In this document: piece by piece, positions 7,292 through 16,694 of the stretch
How positions within the stretch are numbered: position 1 is the first letter of the stretch
How the letters are laid out: every line of letters starts with the position of its first letter
NCBI RefSeq assembly: GCF_000828085.3
Contig: NZ_JXCA02000016.1
Span: 467,987-514,925 of the forward strand
Origin: Scytonema tolypothrichoides VB-61278
GTDB lineage: Bacteria; Cyanobacteriota; Cyanobacteriia; Cyanobacteriales; Nostocaceae
Reading direction: 5' to 3'
Length of the DNA stretch: 46,939 nucleotides
The notes under the pieces: model-generated
Databases searched by the model: none
Seen by the model: the letters and a program-made list of their open reading frames with translations, nothing else
Told to the model about the DNA's origin: nothing
Made by a program: the position numbers and the translations under genes

Positions 7292-8722
7292 TTACACAGA
7301 TGCTTCAGTAATGGGTACCCATTCTGTATGGAAGCTACCAGGCTTATCGACACGTTCGTAGGTGTGTGCGCCGAAGTAGTCGCGTTGAGCTTGTGTGAGG
7401 TTTTGAGGTAGGCGATCGCGACGATAGCTATCAAAGTAATCCAAAGATGCACTAAATGCGGGCACTGGAATTCCCAGTTTAGCGGCTGTTACCAACACTT
7501 CACGCCAAGCTGTTTGTCTGTCAAGAATTGTCTGCTTGAATTCCGGGGCTAACAGGAGGTTAGGCAGTGCTGGATTTTCGCCAAACGCATTCTTAATCTT
7601 GTTCAAAAATCCAGCGCGAATAATACAGCCACCTTTCCAAATCCGAGCCAATTCACCCAGTTTCAAATTCCAGTTATAGGTTTGAGATGCTTTAGAAAGC
7701 AGCGCCATTCCTTGGGCGTAAGAACAGATTTTCGAGCAGTAGAGGGCGTCACGCACCTTGTTGATAAACTCTTTGGTATCTCCGTCATACTTGCCAGTAG
7801 GACCTGTGAGTACCTTCGATGCTGCAACCCGTTCTTGTTTGTAGGAAGAGATGATGCGACCATTAACTGCTGCGATAATTGTTGGTATGGAAACACCCAA
7901 TTCCAAAGCAGTCTGTACTGTCCAACGTCCGGTTCCCTTTTGACCTGCGGAGTCAACAATCAAATCTACCAAAGGTAAATTTGTGTCTGGGTCAATGTAG
8001 GGGAAAATGTTTGCCGTAATTTCAATCAAAAACGAATTGAGTTCGTCTGTGGTGTTCCATTGGGCAAAAACTTCGTGGAGTTGATTATGGTCAAGTCCTG
8101 CGGCATTTTTCAGTAAATCGTAGGCTTCTGCAATCAGCTGCATATCGCCGTACTCAATACCATTGTGTACCATTTTGACGTAATGACCAGAACCACCAGG
8201 ACCAATGTAAGTCACACAGGGACCATCATCGACTTGGGCGGCAATTTTTGTAAAAATTGGCTCCAGATACTGGTAAGAGCTTTGCGTACCTCCTGGCATT
8301 AAGGAAGGACCATTGAGTGCTCCTTCTTCACCACCGCTAACGCCCATACCAATGAACCGAAACCCAGCGGGTTCTAATTCTTGGGTGCGTCGATCCGTAT
8401 CTTCAAACCAAGAGTTGCCACCATCGATAATAATGTCGCCTTCGTCCAGCAAGGGTTTGAGCTGACCAATCACTGCATCTACAGGTTTACCTGCTTGCAC
8501 CATGATTAAAATTCTTCTGGGACGTTCCAAGGAGCCAACGAACTCTTCTAGAGTAAAAGCAGCTTTAGCGTTTCTTCCTTGGGCACGCTCAGCCATGAAT
8601 TTATCAGTTTTGTCGCGCGAGCGGTTGTAAACTGCGATTGGAAAGCCGTTACGTTCAACGTTTAGAGCGATATTTTCACCCATAACAGCTAGACCAATCA
8701 CACCAAAGCTTTGCTGTGTCAT
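7292..8722 (-). CDS. gnd: 6-phosphogluconate dehydrogenase (decarboxylating)
   Basis: Gnd catalyses 6-phosphogluconate + NADP+ to ribulose 5-phosphate + CO2 + NADPH, the second oxidative step of the pentose phosphate pathway. This pathway supplies reductant in the dark and in heterocysts. The 476-residue length is typical. The N-terminal dinucleotide fold starts GVIGLAVMGENIALN with NRS after the second strand (NADP-type). The catalytic region shows SGGEEGALNGPSLMPGG, the KMVHNGIEYGDMQ helix and the GTGRWT motif. A single ATG start is preceded by a normal intergenic region. It is transcribed toward the ALDH gene and stops at the shared terminator. Confidence 0.97.
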   Translation of the reverse strand: MTQQSFGVIGLAVMGENIALNVERNGFPIAVYNRSRDKTDKFMAERAQGRNAKAAFTLEEFVGSLERPRRILIMVQAGKPVDAVIGQLKPLLDEGDIIIDGGNSWFEDTDRRTQELEPAGFRFIGMGVSGGEEGALNGPSLMPGGTQSSYQYLEPIFTKIAAQVDDGPCVTYIGPGGSGHYVKMVHNGIEYGDMQLIAEAYDLLKNAAGLDHNQLHEVFAQWNTTDELNSFLIEITANIFPYIDPDTNLPLVDLIVDSAGQKGTGRWTVQTALELGVSIPTIIAAVNGRIISSYKQERVAASKVLTGPTGKYDGDTKEFINKVRDALYCSKICSYAQGMALLSKASQTYNWNLKLGELARIWKGGCIIRAGFLNKIKNAFGENPALPNLLLAPEFKQTILDRQTAWREVLVTAAKLGIPVPAFSASLDYFDSYRRDRLPQNLTQAQRDYFGAHTYERVDKPGSFHTEWVPITEASV

Positions 8723-9018
8723 AAAATTCTGGCTAACTCTTGCAGATTCTCTTTATCTTTAAGGGTAGTCTGAGATTTCTGCTTCTCTCCTAAAGAAGAC
8801 ATTAAGACTTCCTAAACTCAGCCAAAATATTCCACCGACATAGATAAAAAATTTTAATTTGTATCTGATTCAACAACTTTCTGGCAAAATTTGCAAAATT
8901 GAGATATTTAGTTAAACGATGGGGGATTCAATACTTAAAATTGAGTACTTATACTCACAATTCCTCATCATCAATCCCAAATCCCTAGTAAAATGTCACA
9001 GTAAGGAGTCACCACAAA
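8723..9018. promoter_or_regulatory. Divergent promoter region of gnd and ycf66-like gene
   Basis: This 296-bp AT-rich spacer separates the divergent gnd and ycf66-like genes and must contain both promoters. I see no clear operator or RNA element. AAGGAG at about 9002-9007 is the likely ribosome binding site for the plus-strand gene. Confidence 0.4.
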
Positions 9019-9762
9019 ATGCTGGCATATATCCTGGCGTTGACTGTTGGTCTTGGAAGTATAGCGCTTTACATAGCAGCTTTCTTTTTTCCTGAAATCC
9101 ACCGTAAGAATGATTTTATCTGGAGTGGTGTAGGGCTGTTCTACGCCTTGGTCTTATGGATATTTGCCCGACGCATTAGTGGAGGTCTTTTGCTCGGTCA
9201 TGTGGCGAGTGTGGCTCTTTTAGGCTGGTTTGGCTGGCAAACACTGTCATTACGTCGTCAAATTACACCAAAGATACAACAAACCCAAATACCCAGCACA
9301 GAGGTAGTAAAAACAAATATTCAGCAGCAGGTTTCTCAGTTGTCACTTCTACAAAAACTTGCTCAGTTACCAAAAGCTATTGGTAGTCGTTTTTCCGGGG
9401 TGAAAGACCGAGCGCAAACTGTGGGTAAAAAGACACCCGAAAAGTCTAAAACGACACATACTCCTGTACCCACAGCCAAACCTGTAGTTGAGATTGTCGA
9501 TGAACGCATTCCAGTCGCAGACGAACCAGCAGTTACCCCGCCTGCTACCACTGATACCGAAGCAAAAACCCCAACAGCAGAACTACCAGCACCTCCAGTC
9601 GTAGAGGTTATCCCGCAAGAAGCTGTTTTACCAAATGTCCTATCTGCGGAATTGGTGGAAGCGGATCTTGCACACACGGAAACTGAGGAAAAAACAGTTC
9701 TAGAGGAGGAAGTTACTCGCCCAGCAGATGCGCCACCGAAGAACCAGGCTGAAGGTTCATAA
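9019..9762 (+). CDS. Ycf66 family membrane protein
   Basis: Ycf66 proteins are conserved in cyanobacteria and some plastids and have no settled function. The 247-residue product has an N-terminal membrane domain with three hydrophobic helices (about 1-24, 32-50 and 54-72), matching the family pattern (MLAYILALTVGLGSIALY and the FIWSGVGLFYALVLW segment). It is followed by a long hydrophilic tail rich in Pro, Thr, Glu and Val (about 130-247) that is probably disordered. The tail is longer than in the plastid homologues. The gene stands alone between divergent gnd and ileS downstream. Confidence 0.88.
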   Translation: MLAYILALTVGLGSIALYIAAFFFPEIHRKNDFIWSGVGLFYALVLWIFARRISGGLLLGHVASVALLGWFGWQTLSLRRQITPKIQQTQIPSTEVVKTNIQQQVSQLSLLQKLAQLPKAIGSRFSGVKDRAQTVGKKTPEKSKTTHTPVPTAKPVVEIVDERIPVADEPAVTPPATTDTEAKTPTAELPAPPVVEVIPQEAVLPNVLSAELVEADLAHTETEEKTVLEEEVTRPADAPPKNQAEGS

Positions 9763-9795
9763 TTCTTGTTATGGGCGATCGCACTACCACAGCGC

Positions 9796-9815
9796 TTGTG
9801 GGCGACCGCCCACAA
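9796..9815 (+). terminator. Possible terminator after ycf66-like gene
   Basis: An 8-bp stem TTGTGGGC/GCCCACAA with a GACC loop is followed by ATTTTGC. The T-run is short, so termination is only probable. Confidence 0.45.
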
Positions 9816-9837
9816 ATTTTGCACCTCAAACTAAAAT

Positions 9838-9943
9838 TCCATCAGATTTAGTACCAGCTATAGAACTGGGAGTAGACAAGTTATTGCACCCTTAGCGTTT
9901 GCAGATGTCGGGCTTGCTATTAGTGAAATGCTGCGACCAGTGT
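9838..9943 (+). pseudogene. Short coding remnant of unknown origin
   Basis: Between the ycf66-like gene and ileS, one frame reads SDLVPAIELGVDKLL and an adjacent frame continues APLAFADVGLAISEMLRPV before a stop. Together they look like the C-terminal end of a once-intact protein with a frameshift near 9885-9890. I do not recognise the family. The rest of 9816-10120 holds only the ileS leader. Confidence 0.3.
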
Positions 9944-10120
9944 AACTTCTAGACTGTGCTAGAGACGACTGTTCCCAAGAAGCAGTAAAGACGAGAATTC
10001 ACTGTTACAATACGACAAGTTCCCCAATTTACCAAGGATGCAAAGCATCCTACTAGTTGAAAAGCTTCTCACCAATATCATAGATGAGAAGAAGACATTA
10101 TTATTCCTTGGCATGAAATC

Positions 10121-12994
10121 GTGACAGAAACTGGAAAATACAAAGATACCGTAAATTTACCCAAAACGAACTTTGATATGCGAGCGAACGCTGTCAAGCG
10201 GGAGCCAGAAATCCAGAAGTTTTGGGAAGAAAATAAAATTTATGAACGCCTGTCTCAAAATAATCCAGGCGAGTTATTTATATTGCACGACGGACCACCT
10301 TACGCAAATGGTTCTCTCCATCTTGGTCACGCTTTAAATAAAATTCTTAAAGACATTATTAACCGCTATCAACTGCTGCGCGGGCGGAAAGTTCGCTACA
10401 TACCTGGTTGGGATTGTCACGGTTTGCCAATTGAACTCAAAGTTTTGCAGAATATGAAGTCGGCAGAACGGCAAAACTTGACGCCTCTGCAGCTACGTCA
10501 CAAAGCGAAAGAATTTGCCCTTTCGACGATCAATGAACAGCGTGACAGTTTCAAACGCTATGGAATTTGGGGTGATTGGGAACATCCGTATTTGACTTTG
10601 AAACCAGAATATGAGGCGGCTCAAGTTGGTGTTTTCGGTCAAATGGTGTTAAAAGGCTACATCTATCGTGGTTTGAAGCCAGTACACTGGAGTCCCAGTT
10701 CTAATACAGCGTTGGCAGAAGCTGAGTTGGAGTATCCTGAAGGTCACACTTCGCGTAGTATCTATGTGGCTTTCCCAATGACGGGTTTATCGGAGACGGT
10801 AAAACCTGCACTTGGAGAATTTTTGCCTGACTTGCGTGTAGCTATTTGGACGACGACGCCTTGGACAATTCCCGCTAACTTGGCTGTTGCTCTTAATCCA
10901 TCTTTAAATTACGCAGTTGTTGAATGTAAAGAGGTTGCATCCGAGAATTCTACAAAGTATCTAATTGTTGCGGCTGATTTGGTGGAACGTCTATCTGAGG
11001 TTCTGGGAACTCAGCTAACAGTAAAAGCCACAGTTAAAGGGAAAGATTTAGAACACTCTACTTACCGTCATCCTTTGTTTGACCGCGAAAGTCCGATTGT
11101 CATCGGCGGTGATTATGTGACCACTGAATCAGGTACTGGTTTGGTACACACTGCTCCTGGTCATGGTCAAGAAGACTACATAGTAGGTCAGCGGTATGGT
11201 TTACCTATCCTTGCACCAGTAGATGACAATGGAAACTTTACCGAGGAAGCGGGACAGTTTGCTGGGTTGAATGTTCTGGGTGATGGAAATCAAGCGGTAA
11301 TTGATGCGTTGACGGCGGCGAGTTCTCTCCTGAAGGAGGAAGCTTATGTCCATAAATATCCTTATGACTGGCGGACGAAGAAACCAACGATTTTCCGGGC
11401 GACTGAACAGTGGTTTGCAAGCGTTGAAGGATTTCGGGATGAGGCGCTGAAGGCGATCGCCACAGTAAAATGGATTCCCGCCCAAGGCGAAAACCGCATC
11501 ACACCAATGGTTGCAGAACGTTCTGACTGGTGTATCTCCCGTCAGCGCAATTGGGGTGTCCCAATTCCTGTTTTTTATGATGAAGAAAACGGTGAACCTC
11601 TACTGAATGAAGAAACCATTTCTCATGTTCAAGGAATCTTTGCCGAAAAGGGTTCTGATGCTTGGTGGGAACTTTCAGTTGAGGAGTTATTACCAGAAAA
11701 ATACCACAACAACGGTCGGTCTTACCGTAAGGGGACTGATACGATGGATGTGTGGTTTGATTCTGGTTCATCCTGGGCAGCTGTCGCTCAACAGCGATCA
11801 GAATTGCGGTATCCTGCTGATATGTATCTGGAAGGTTCAGACCAGCATCGCGGTTGGTTCCAGTCAAGTTTGCTCACCAGTGTAGCAGTGAACGACTGTG
11901 CACCTTATAAAACGGTGTTGACTCACGGCTTTATCTTAGATGAACAAGGGCGCAAGCAAAGTAAGTCTTTGGGAAATACGGTTGAACCGAAAGTCGTGAT
12001 TGAAGGTGGGAAAAATCAGAAAGAAGAACCCGCCTATGGTGTAGACGTGTTGCGTTTATGGGTGTCGTCAGTAGATTACACCTCAGATGTTCCTCTTGGT
12101 AAAAATATCCTCAAGCAACTGACGGATATCAGAAACAAGATTCGCAATACAGCGCGATTCTTGTTGGGTAACTTGCACGATTTTGATCCGGAGAAAGACG
12201 CAGTACCCTTCGAGGAATTACCGCAGCTTGATCGCTATATGCTGCACCGGATGACGGAAGTCTTTAAGGAAGTGACACAAGCGTTTGAGAGTTTCCAATT
12301 CTTCCGCTTTTTCCAAACAATTCAAAATTTCTGCGTGGTTGATTTATCCAACTTCTATCTGGATGCTGCGAAGGATAGACTGTACATCAGTGCGCCAAAT
12401 GGTTTCCGGCGTCGTAGCTGTCAAACGGTGCTGAAGATTGCTTTGGAAAATTTAGCACGGGCGATCGCCCCCGTACTATGCCACATGGCAGAAGACATCT
12501 GGCAATTTCTCCCTTACGAGACACCTTACAAGTCAGTGTTTGAAGCTGGTTGGGTGCAGTTGGAGGAAAAGTGGCAAAATCCAGAATTAGCAGTCGTGTG
12601 GCAGCAATTGCGACAACTGCGCACTGAGGTTAACAAAGTTCTGGAAGAAGCCAGAGTCAAGAAAATGATTGGTTCTTCCCTGGAAGCTAAGGTGTTGCTG
12701 TATGTAGCAGATGAGCAGTTACGCTCCACAGTAAAATCACTGAATGCAAGTCAGAATGGAATAGATGAACTGCGTTACTTGTTTATCACCTCTGGGGTAG
12801 AGTTATTGGATTCTCCGGAAGCGGTGCAAGGATTGGAGTACAAATTGCAGTCCGATGCATGGGAAATTGGAATTGTGAATGCAGAGGGGCAGAAGTGCGA
12901 TAGGTGCTGGAACTACTCAACTCATGTCGGAGAGTCAGCTGAACATCCCCTGATTTGCGAACGTTGTGTTTCTGCTTTAGCAGGAGAGTTTTAA
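10121..12994 (+). CDS. ileS: Isoleucyl-tRNA synthetase
   Basis: IleS is the class I synthetase that charges tRNA-Ile and edits misactivated valine. The 957-residue length fits the bacterial form. The Rossmann catalytic domain carries the HIGH-type motif HLGH (in PYANGSLHLGHALN) and the KMSKS-type loop KQSKS (in GRKQSKSLGNTV). The large CP1 editing domain lies between them, including TTTPWTIPANLA. The anticodon-binding domain follows, and the C-terminus has a zinc finger (CDRCW...CERC). The start is GTG at 10121, matching the conserved N-terminus (DTVNLPKTNFDMRANA). No T-box leader is seen, as expected for a cyanobacterium. Confidence 0.98.
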   Translation: MTETGKYKDTVNLPKTNFDMRANAVKREPEIQKFWEENKIYERLSQNNPGELFILHDGPPYANGSLHLGHALNKILKDIINRYQLLRGRKVRYIPGWDCHGLPIELKVLQNMKSAERQNLTPLQLRHKAKEFALSTINEQRDSFKRYGIWGDWEHPYLTLKPEYEAAQVGVFGQMVLKGYIYRGLKPVHWSPSSNTALAEAELEYPEGHTSRSIYVAFPMTGLSETVKPALGEFLPDLRVAIWTTTPWTIPANLAVALNPSLNYAVVECKEVASENSTKYLIVAADLVERLSEVLGTQLTVKATVKGKDLEHSTYRHPLFDRESPIVIGGDYVTTESGTGLVHTAPGHGQEDYIVGQRYGLPILAPVDDNGNFTEEAGQFAGLNVLGDGNQAVIDALTAASSLLKEEAYVHKYPYDWRTKKPTIFRATEQWFASVEGFRDEALKAIATVKWIPAQGENRITPMVAERSDWCISRQRNWGVPIPVFYDEENGEPLLNEETISHVQGIFAEKGSDAWWELSVEELLPEKYHNNGRSYRKGTDTMDVWFDSGSSWAAVAQQRSELRYPADMYLEGSDQHRGWFQSSLLTSVAVNDCAPYKTVLTHGFILDEQGRKQSKSLGNTVEPKVVIEGGKNQKEEPAYGVDVLRLWVSSVDYTSDVPLGKNILKQLTDIRNKIRNTARFLLGNLHDFDPEKDAVPFEELPQLDRYMLHRMTEVFKEVTQAFESFQFFRFFQTIQNFCVVDLSNFYLDAAKDRLYISAPNGFRRRSCQTVLKIALENLARAIAPVLCHMAEDIWQFLPYETPYKSVFEAGWVQLEEKWQNPELAVVWQQLRQLRTEVNKVLEEARVKKMIGSSLEAKVLLYVADEQLRSTVKSLNASQNGIDELRYLFITSGVELLDSPEAVQGLEYKLQSDAWEIGIVNAEGQKCDRCWNYSTHVGESAEHPLICERCVSALAGEF

Positions 12995-13053
12995 CTGCTT
13001 TGTATATTTGCAGGATAAGCAACTGTTGAAAGTGGAATGAGCGTCTCGCCAGT

Positions 13054-13069
13054 CCCTAATATTTTAGGG
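13054..13069. terminator. Hairpin between convergent ileS and barrel protein gene
   Basis: The stem CCCTAA/TTAGGG with a TATT loop lies between the stop codons of the convergent genes. There is no strong T-run, so it may be a weak terminator or a repeat hairpin. Confidence 0.4.
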
Positions 13070-13147
13070 GCAGGTCCGACGCCCACCTCACATTTAGTTG
13101 ACATCGCCACCTTCAATTGCCCAACAGTTAACTAATGTATCTATCGC

Positions 13148-13855
13148 TCAGAAGAGGCGGAAGTTGTAGCCAAGACCAATTTGCAGTCCCACATCAGTGT
13201 CATCATCCAAAAACCCTACATTCACTTGAGCTGTTGCTGTTAAGTTTTGTGATATTGGGACATCTACGCCACCAGTAACCAGCCCATTAATATCAAAATC
13301 GCCCTTTACAAGCGCACCACCACCAACAAAAGGAAAGGCAAGGACTTGTCCAGATGACTGATTCCTGATGGGAATGCCAAAAGTTAGAGCATACGTCGAG
13401 ACGGCAGTGCGGCTACCAAATACTACAGCTGTACTATGCAAAGACAAGTTATCGGTGAGTCTGTTTTTACTGAGAATTGCAAAGCCACCACTTCCCAAAG
13501 CTGTCTGATCACCACTTAAACCAATGCTTCCACCTATACCAATATAGTCGTTGTTACTTGGTGCATTGCGTTCCGGCTCAGCAGTCTGAGCCACAGGCAC
13601 TGTGGTTGTTCCTTGAGTCGCTTCCTGAGATATCAACTGAGCATTGATTTGCAGAACACCTGCTTTTGACCTCAAGTTGTCAGCAGTATTAAGTCCTGCT
13701 GGCTGCACGTCTTTGAGATTGGAAACGGATGTTAACTGCTGAGTAATTGGTTTAGTAGTCGTTTGGGGTTCTGCTAAAGCGCAGTTTGCAGAGAGCAAAG
13801 TAGCACCTGACAATACTGGAATAGCTTTTAAAACATTCCATAAAAGTCTTGACAT
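13148..13855 (-). CDS. Putative outer-membrane beta-barrel protein
   Basis: A secreted protein of 235 residues from the preferred ATG at 13855; the open frame extends upstream to 13927. The preferred start gives a normal signal peptide: MSRLLWN, a hydrophobic core (VLKAIPVLSGATLLSA) and cleavage after CALA. A Thr/Gln-rich linker follows, then about 130 residues of Gly-rich alternating strands (IGIGGSIGLSG, GSGGFAILSK, LTATAQVNVGF), ending GLGYNFRLF with a C-terminal Phe, the usual outer-membrane barrel signature. No enzymatic motif is visible. It may be a small porin-like or adhesion barrel of the cyanobacterial outer membrane. It converges on ileS. Confidence 0.7.
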   Translation of the reverse strand: MSRLLWNVLKAIPVLSGATLLSANCALAEPQTTTKPITQQLTSVSNLKDVQPAGLNTADNLRSKAGVLQINAQLISQEATQGTTTVPVAQTAEPERNAPSNNDYIGIGGSIGLSGDQTALGSGGFAILSKNRLTDNLSLHSTAVVFGSRTAVSTYALTFGIPIRNQSSGQVLAFPFVGGGALVKGDFDINGLVTGGVDVPISQNLTATAQVNVGFLDDDTDVGLQIGLGYNFRLF

Positions 13856-14083
13856 GATTTTGTTCTGACTCACACCTAGTTTTGTCGAAAATCGGTTTGG
13901 AAAAAGTAGTGACAGCCACAATGCCAAACCTTACAGGAAGGAGCTAAACAACGAGGCTAATCTGGAAAGGTTCAGTACAAAATTTTTTGTGTCAAACCCT
14001 TCAAGTGTATTGTAGTTTCCTAATACTAATTCTGTGTAAAGATGCGCCGAAATAAAAATAGGTGCGTGCTAAAGGTGAGGGTC

Positions 14084-14209
14084 ATGAGCCGTCGGTTTCA
14101 AGTTGAGATTTCTCAAAGCCAACAAGAGTTGGAAAAAGCCCTCAAACATGCCACGACAGCAAGCAGCAAAGAAAGATTACAAATGCTCTACTTGCGACGT
14201 ATCAGATAG
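14084..14209 (+). pseudogene. IS630-type transposase N-terminal remnant
   Basis: The 41-codon frame (MSRRFQVEISQSQQELEKAL then KERLQMLYL) resembles the N-terminal helix-turn-helix start of an IS630-type transposase. It stops at TAG before the rest of the protein and runs up against the end of the P450 gene. Nothing else of the element is recognisable. A second, different IS630-type remnant lies at 16976-17269. Confidence 0.5.
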
Positions 14210-14218
14210 CTTTGACCG

Positions 14219-15358
14219 TTAAAGCAGGACAGGCAAGGATTTAACTCCATATAGATCCATTGAGGGAATAAACTCTAGCGCAGTGTTTGGGGCAATGTGT
14301 AGATTTGGCAGGCGTTTTAGCACAGCATTCAGCACAATTTTGCCTTCTAAACGAGCTAAGGGTGCGCCCAAGCAAAAGTGAATGCCGTTGCCAAAAGACA
14401 AATGTGGATTTGGGTTGCGATCGACGACAAATTGATCTGGGCGATCAAACTGAGTTTCATCTCGATTTGCTGACCCGATCCAAAGCGTTACCATTTGTCC
14501 TGCCGGAATCGTCTGTCCCCCCAGTTGGGTTTCGACTTTGGTAAATCGTTCTATCGCCTGGACAGGTGAGCGATAGCGCAGTACTTCCTCGATCGCAAAC
14601 GGCAGCAATTGAGGTTCTTGCTTCAGCCCCTCAAAGGTTTCTGGATATTCGTTAAAGCAAAGAATGGCATTCCCCAGCAGGTTGGTTGTGGTTTCATTGC
14701 CAGCCACCAGCAGCACCATGCAAAAATCCACCAATTCTTGAGCTGTCAGGGTTTCACCTGCCTCATGTGCTGCAATTAGATCGCTAATCAGGTCTTTGCC
14801 AGGATTTTGTCGCCGTTGCCCTAGCAGATGTCGGAAGTAGTCAGCCATTGCTTTCAGTGCGCTCGGATCGTACACCACAATGCCATCTGACCAGCGTTTG
14901 AAGTCATCTTGATCTTCAATGGGAACACCCAAAATTTCAGAGATCACAATGACTGGCAGTGGAATTGCCAAGTCATGCATGAAATCCATCCGTTCTTGCC
15001 CTTGAACTTTATCAATCAGTTCATGGGTAATTTGAGTAATGCGCGGTGCTAATTCTTCTACCCGACGAGCAGTGAATACCTTTGCAACAAGCGATCGCAG
15101 TGATCGATGTTTGGGTGGATCAGTGGAGATCAGACTTTGAGTAAGGTCGGTTTGCTCTGGTGGATGTGGTGTTTTAGATGAAAATATTTGCCAATCTGCA
15201 AATACCTGTTTCACATCCTCATAGCGGAATACCATCCAGCTTTGCTGCTTTGCGTCATAGAAAACGGGCGAAAAACGGCGCATCTTGGCATACCAGGGAA
15301 AAGGATTGCTCAACAGTTCAGTGTTTGGTGTTGTAATCGATGGTTGATTGGCTTGCAT
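14219..15358 (-). CDS. Cytochrome P450
   Basis: A soluble bacterial class P450 mono-oxygenase of 379 residues, slightly short but complete. The I-helix oxygen-activation motif AGNETTT is at 219-225, ExxR at Glu 258/Arg 261, and the heme-binding loop FGNGIHFCLG has the thiolate Cys at 329. There is no membrane anchor, so it must depend on a ferredoxin and reductase encoded elsewhere. The substrate is unknown; the type resembles bacterial P450s of secondary metabolism and hydroxylation. A strong AAGGAG lies just before the ATG. It lies 105 bp downstream of a small exporter gene and a TetR gene on the same strand, suggesting that a compound is sensed, modified and exported by the three products. 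Confidence 0.93.
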   Translation of the reverse strand: MQANQPSITTPNTELLSNPFPWYAKMRRFSPVFYDAKQQSWMVFRYEDVKQVFADWQIFSSKTPHPPEQTDLTQSLISTDPPKHRSLRSLVAKVFTARRVEELAPRITQITHELIDKVQGQERMDFMHDLAIPLPVIVISEILGVPIEDQDDFKRWSDGIVVYDPSALKAMADYFRHLLGQRRQNPGKDLISDLIAAHEAGETLTAQELVDFCMVLLVAGNETTTNLLGNAILCFNEYPETFEGLKQEPQLLPFAIEEVLRYRSPVQAIERFTKVETQLGGQTIPAGQMVTLWIGSANRDETQFDRPDQFVVDRNPNPHLSFGNGIHFCLGAPLARLEGKIVLNAVLKRLPNLHIAPNTALEFIPSMDLYGVKSLPVLL

Positions 15359-15409
15359 AATAGATCTCCTTGTGAAAAAATTTGCAGGTTGAATCGAGCC
15401 CGGTTCTCG

Positions 15410-15424
15410 CCATCTGGCAGATGG
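15410..15424. repeat. 15-bp palindrome upstream of P450 gene
   Basis: CCATCTGGCAGATGG has 7-bp arms around a central G. It lies in the 105-bp gap between the exporter gene and the P450 gene, about 50 bp before the P450 start. It could be an operator, a short hairpin in the mRNA or a processing site; nothing in the sequence decides between them. Confidence 0.4.
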
Positions 15425-15463
15425 GTGACGAATCAGTTAGAAACTAAATGTTGGAGTTGAGGC

Positions 15464-15919
15464 TTAATGGTGCATGAACCAACTCACGCCAGAGGCAATC
15501 GCCACAGCCGTAACCACTCCATAGAGAGTGATGCCAATGAACGAAAATAGGAGTATTTGTCTGGGATTAATGCCGATTATGGGGGCAACAACGGCGATCG
15601 TCCAACTGCCCAGAATCGGGGTCATGAGAATGAGAAACCAGGCTCCATAGCGATCAAAAGCACGTTTTACTCTTTGTCCACCACGTCTTTCCATTTGTGA
15701 GAGCCAAGCGCGTAATTGCGGAATCCGCATCAGGCGGCTATAGCCCCACAGGAGCAAAGGAATGGGAGTAAAGTTGCCAAACACTCCCCAAACCACCGAT
15801 GAAACCGGATCGAGTTTCATTGCCATCCCCGCTGCGACTGCGGCGTAAACCTCAAAATAGGGGAAAAACCCAACCGACCAGGTTGTGAGTGCTTTGGTCA
15901 TGTACTGAGCTATCAGCAT
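15464..15919 (-). CDS. Small multidrug export protein family membrane protein
   Basis: A 151-residue integral membrane protein. It has hydrophobic helices at about 13-35, 40-60, 92-114 and 120-147, with a basic cytosolic loop between (RLMRIPQLRAWLSQMERRGGQRVKRAF). The pattern (SVGFFPYFEVYAAV near the N-terminus, the FGNFTPIPLLLWGY block and the RYGAWFLILMTPILGSW block) is that of the small multidrug export family (COG2426/PF06695). Direct transport has been little studied, so export is a family label rather than a proven role. It sits between tetR (109 bp upstream) and the P450 gene (105 bp downstream). A second possible start (Met 7) exists. Confidence 0.8.
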   Translation of the reverse strand: MLIAQYMTKALTTWSVGFFPYFEVYAAVAAGMAMKLDPVSSVVWGVFGNFTPIPLLLWGYSRLMRIPQLRAWLSQMERRGGQRVKRAFDRYGAWFLILMTPILGSWTIAVVAPIIGINPRQILLFSFIGITLYGVVTAVAIASGVSWFMHH

Positions 15920-16028
15920 GATGAGTATCCGATTTAAGGTGGTAAATCATGAAAATTTGCAGAACAAATTGACTGAATGAACTGGAATCATCAGCGTTGA
16001 ATCAACAGACTAGAAAAAATCAGCTAGC

Positions 16029-16598
16029 TCATTCGGTCGTTCGCGTCATAGCAAGCAAAGTTTCCACAACTTGAGTGAGACGAGATTCGTCTAGAGTGCC
16101 AACCTGGAACACTTCTGAGAGCCACAGACCATCGCTCGCCAACTGAATAATAGTTGCCTTCGTCGGGTCAATGCCACTGGTTTCAAACCGCTGTCGCCAC
16201 TGCTGGTCATAGACTTTGGCAATTTCCAACACATTGGGCGAGTCAGCCGCAATTGAGGAAAGACGGGCAATTAATGCCAGCGATTGTTTGCTAAACCGTA
16301 GCGTTGCTCGAATGTATGCCCGCACCCACTGCCCCGGTGTCCCCGGTGCATCATCCTGCTCAAACTCTACTTGCAGGACGGCTTCAAAATCCTGAATTAG
16401 TTGTTCAACCATACCTCCCATCAACGCATCTTTATTTGGGAAATGATAGAGTAGTCCTCCCTTGCTGATTCCAGCTTGTTGAGCAACAGCATCCAGTGTT
16501 AATGCTTCAACGCCCTTGTTAATTACAACTTGACTGGCAGCTCGCACAAGTGCTTCACGAGTGGCTGATCGAGATTTTGACTTTTTGGTATCAACCAT
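16029..16598 (-). CDS. TetR/AcrR family repressor
   Basis: A one-component regulator of about 189 residues from ATG 16598; the frame can also begin at a TTG at 16655, which is less likely. The helix-turn-helix is clear (ALTLDAVAQQAGISKGGLLYHFPNKDALM), followed by an all-helical ligand-binding and dimerisation domain. It is first in a minus-strand unit with the small exporter and the P450. Its promoter contains an inverted repeat in the -35/-10 spacer (see 16695-16723), so it should repress itself and probably the unit until a ligand binds. The ligand is unknown, perhaps the P450 substrate. Confidence 0.92.
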   Translation of the reverse strand: MVDTKKSKSRSATREALVRAASQVVINKGVEALTLDAVAQQAGISKGGLLYHFPNKDALMGGMVEQLIQDFEAVLQVEFEQDDAPGTPGQWVRAYIRATLRFSKQSLALIARLSSIAADSPNVLEIAKVYDQQWRQRFETSGIDPTKATIIQLASDGLWLSEVFQVGTLDESRLTQVVETLLAMTRTTE

Positions 16599-16694
16599 AG
16601 AAATGACTTTGCAAGTACCAAGGAATATAGGTGTATTACACTCGTGAACAATCAAGAGTTAGATTGCCAAAAGCGTGTAAGTACTCACAAGTTT

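Noticed and set aside
9763-10120. T-box or tRNA-like leader before ileS
   Set aside because: No T-box motif, tRNA-like fold or antiterminator is visible; T-boxes are not expected in cyanobacteria.
13856-13927. Upstream start of the outer-membrane barrel protein
   Set aside because: It would place 24 extra residues before a normal signal peptide; ATG 13855 fits export better.
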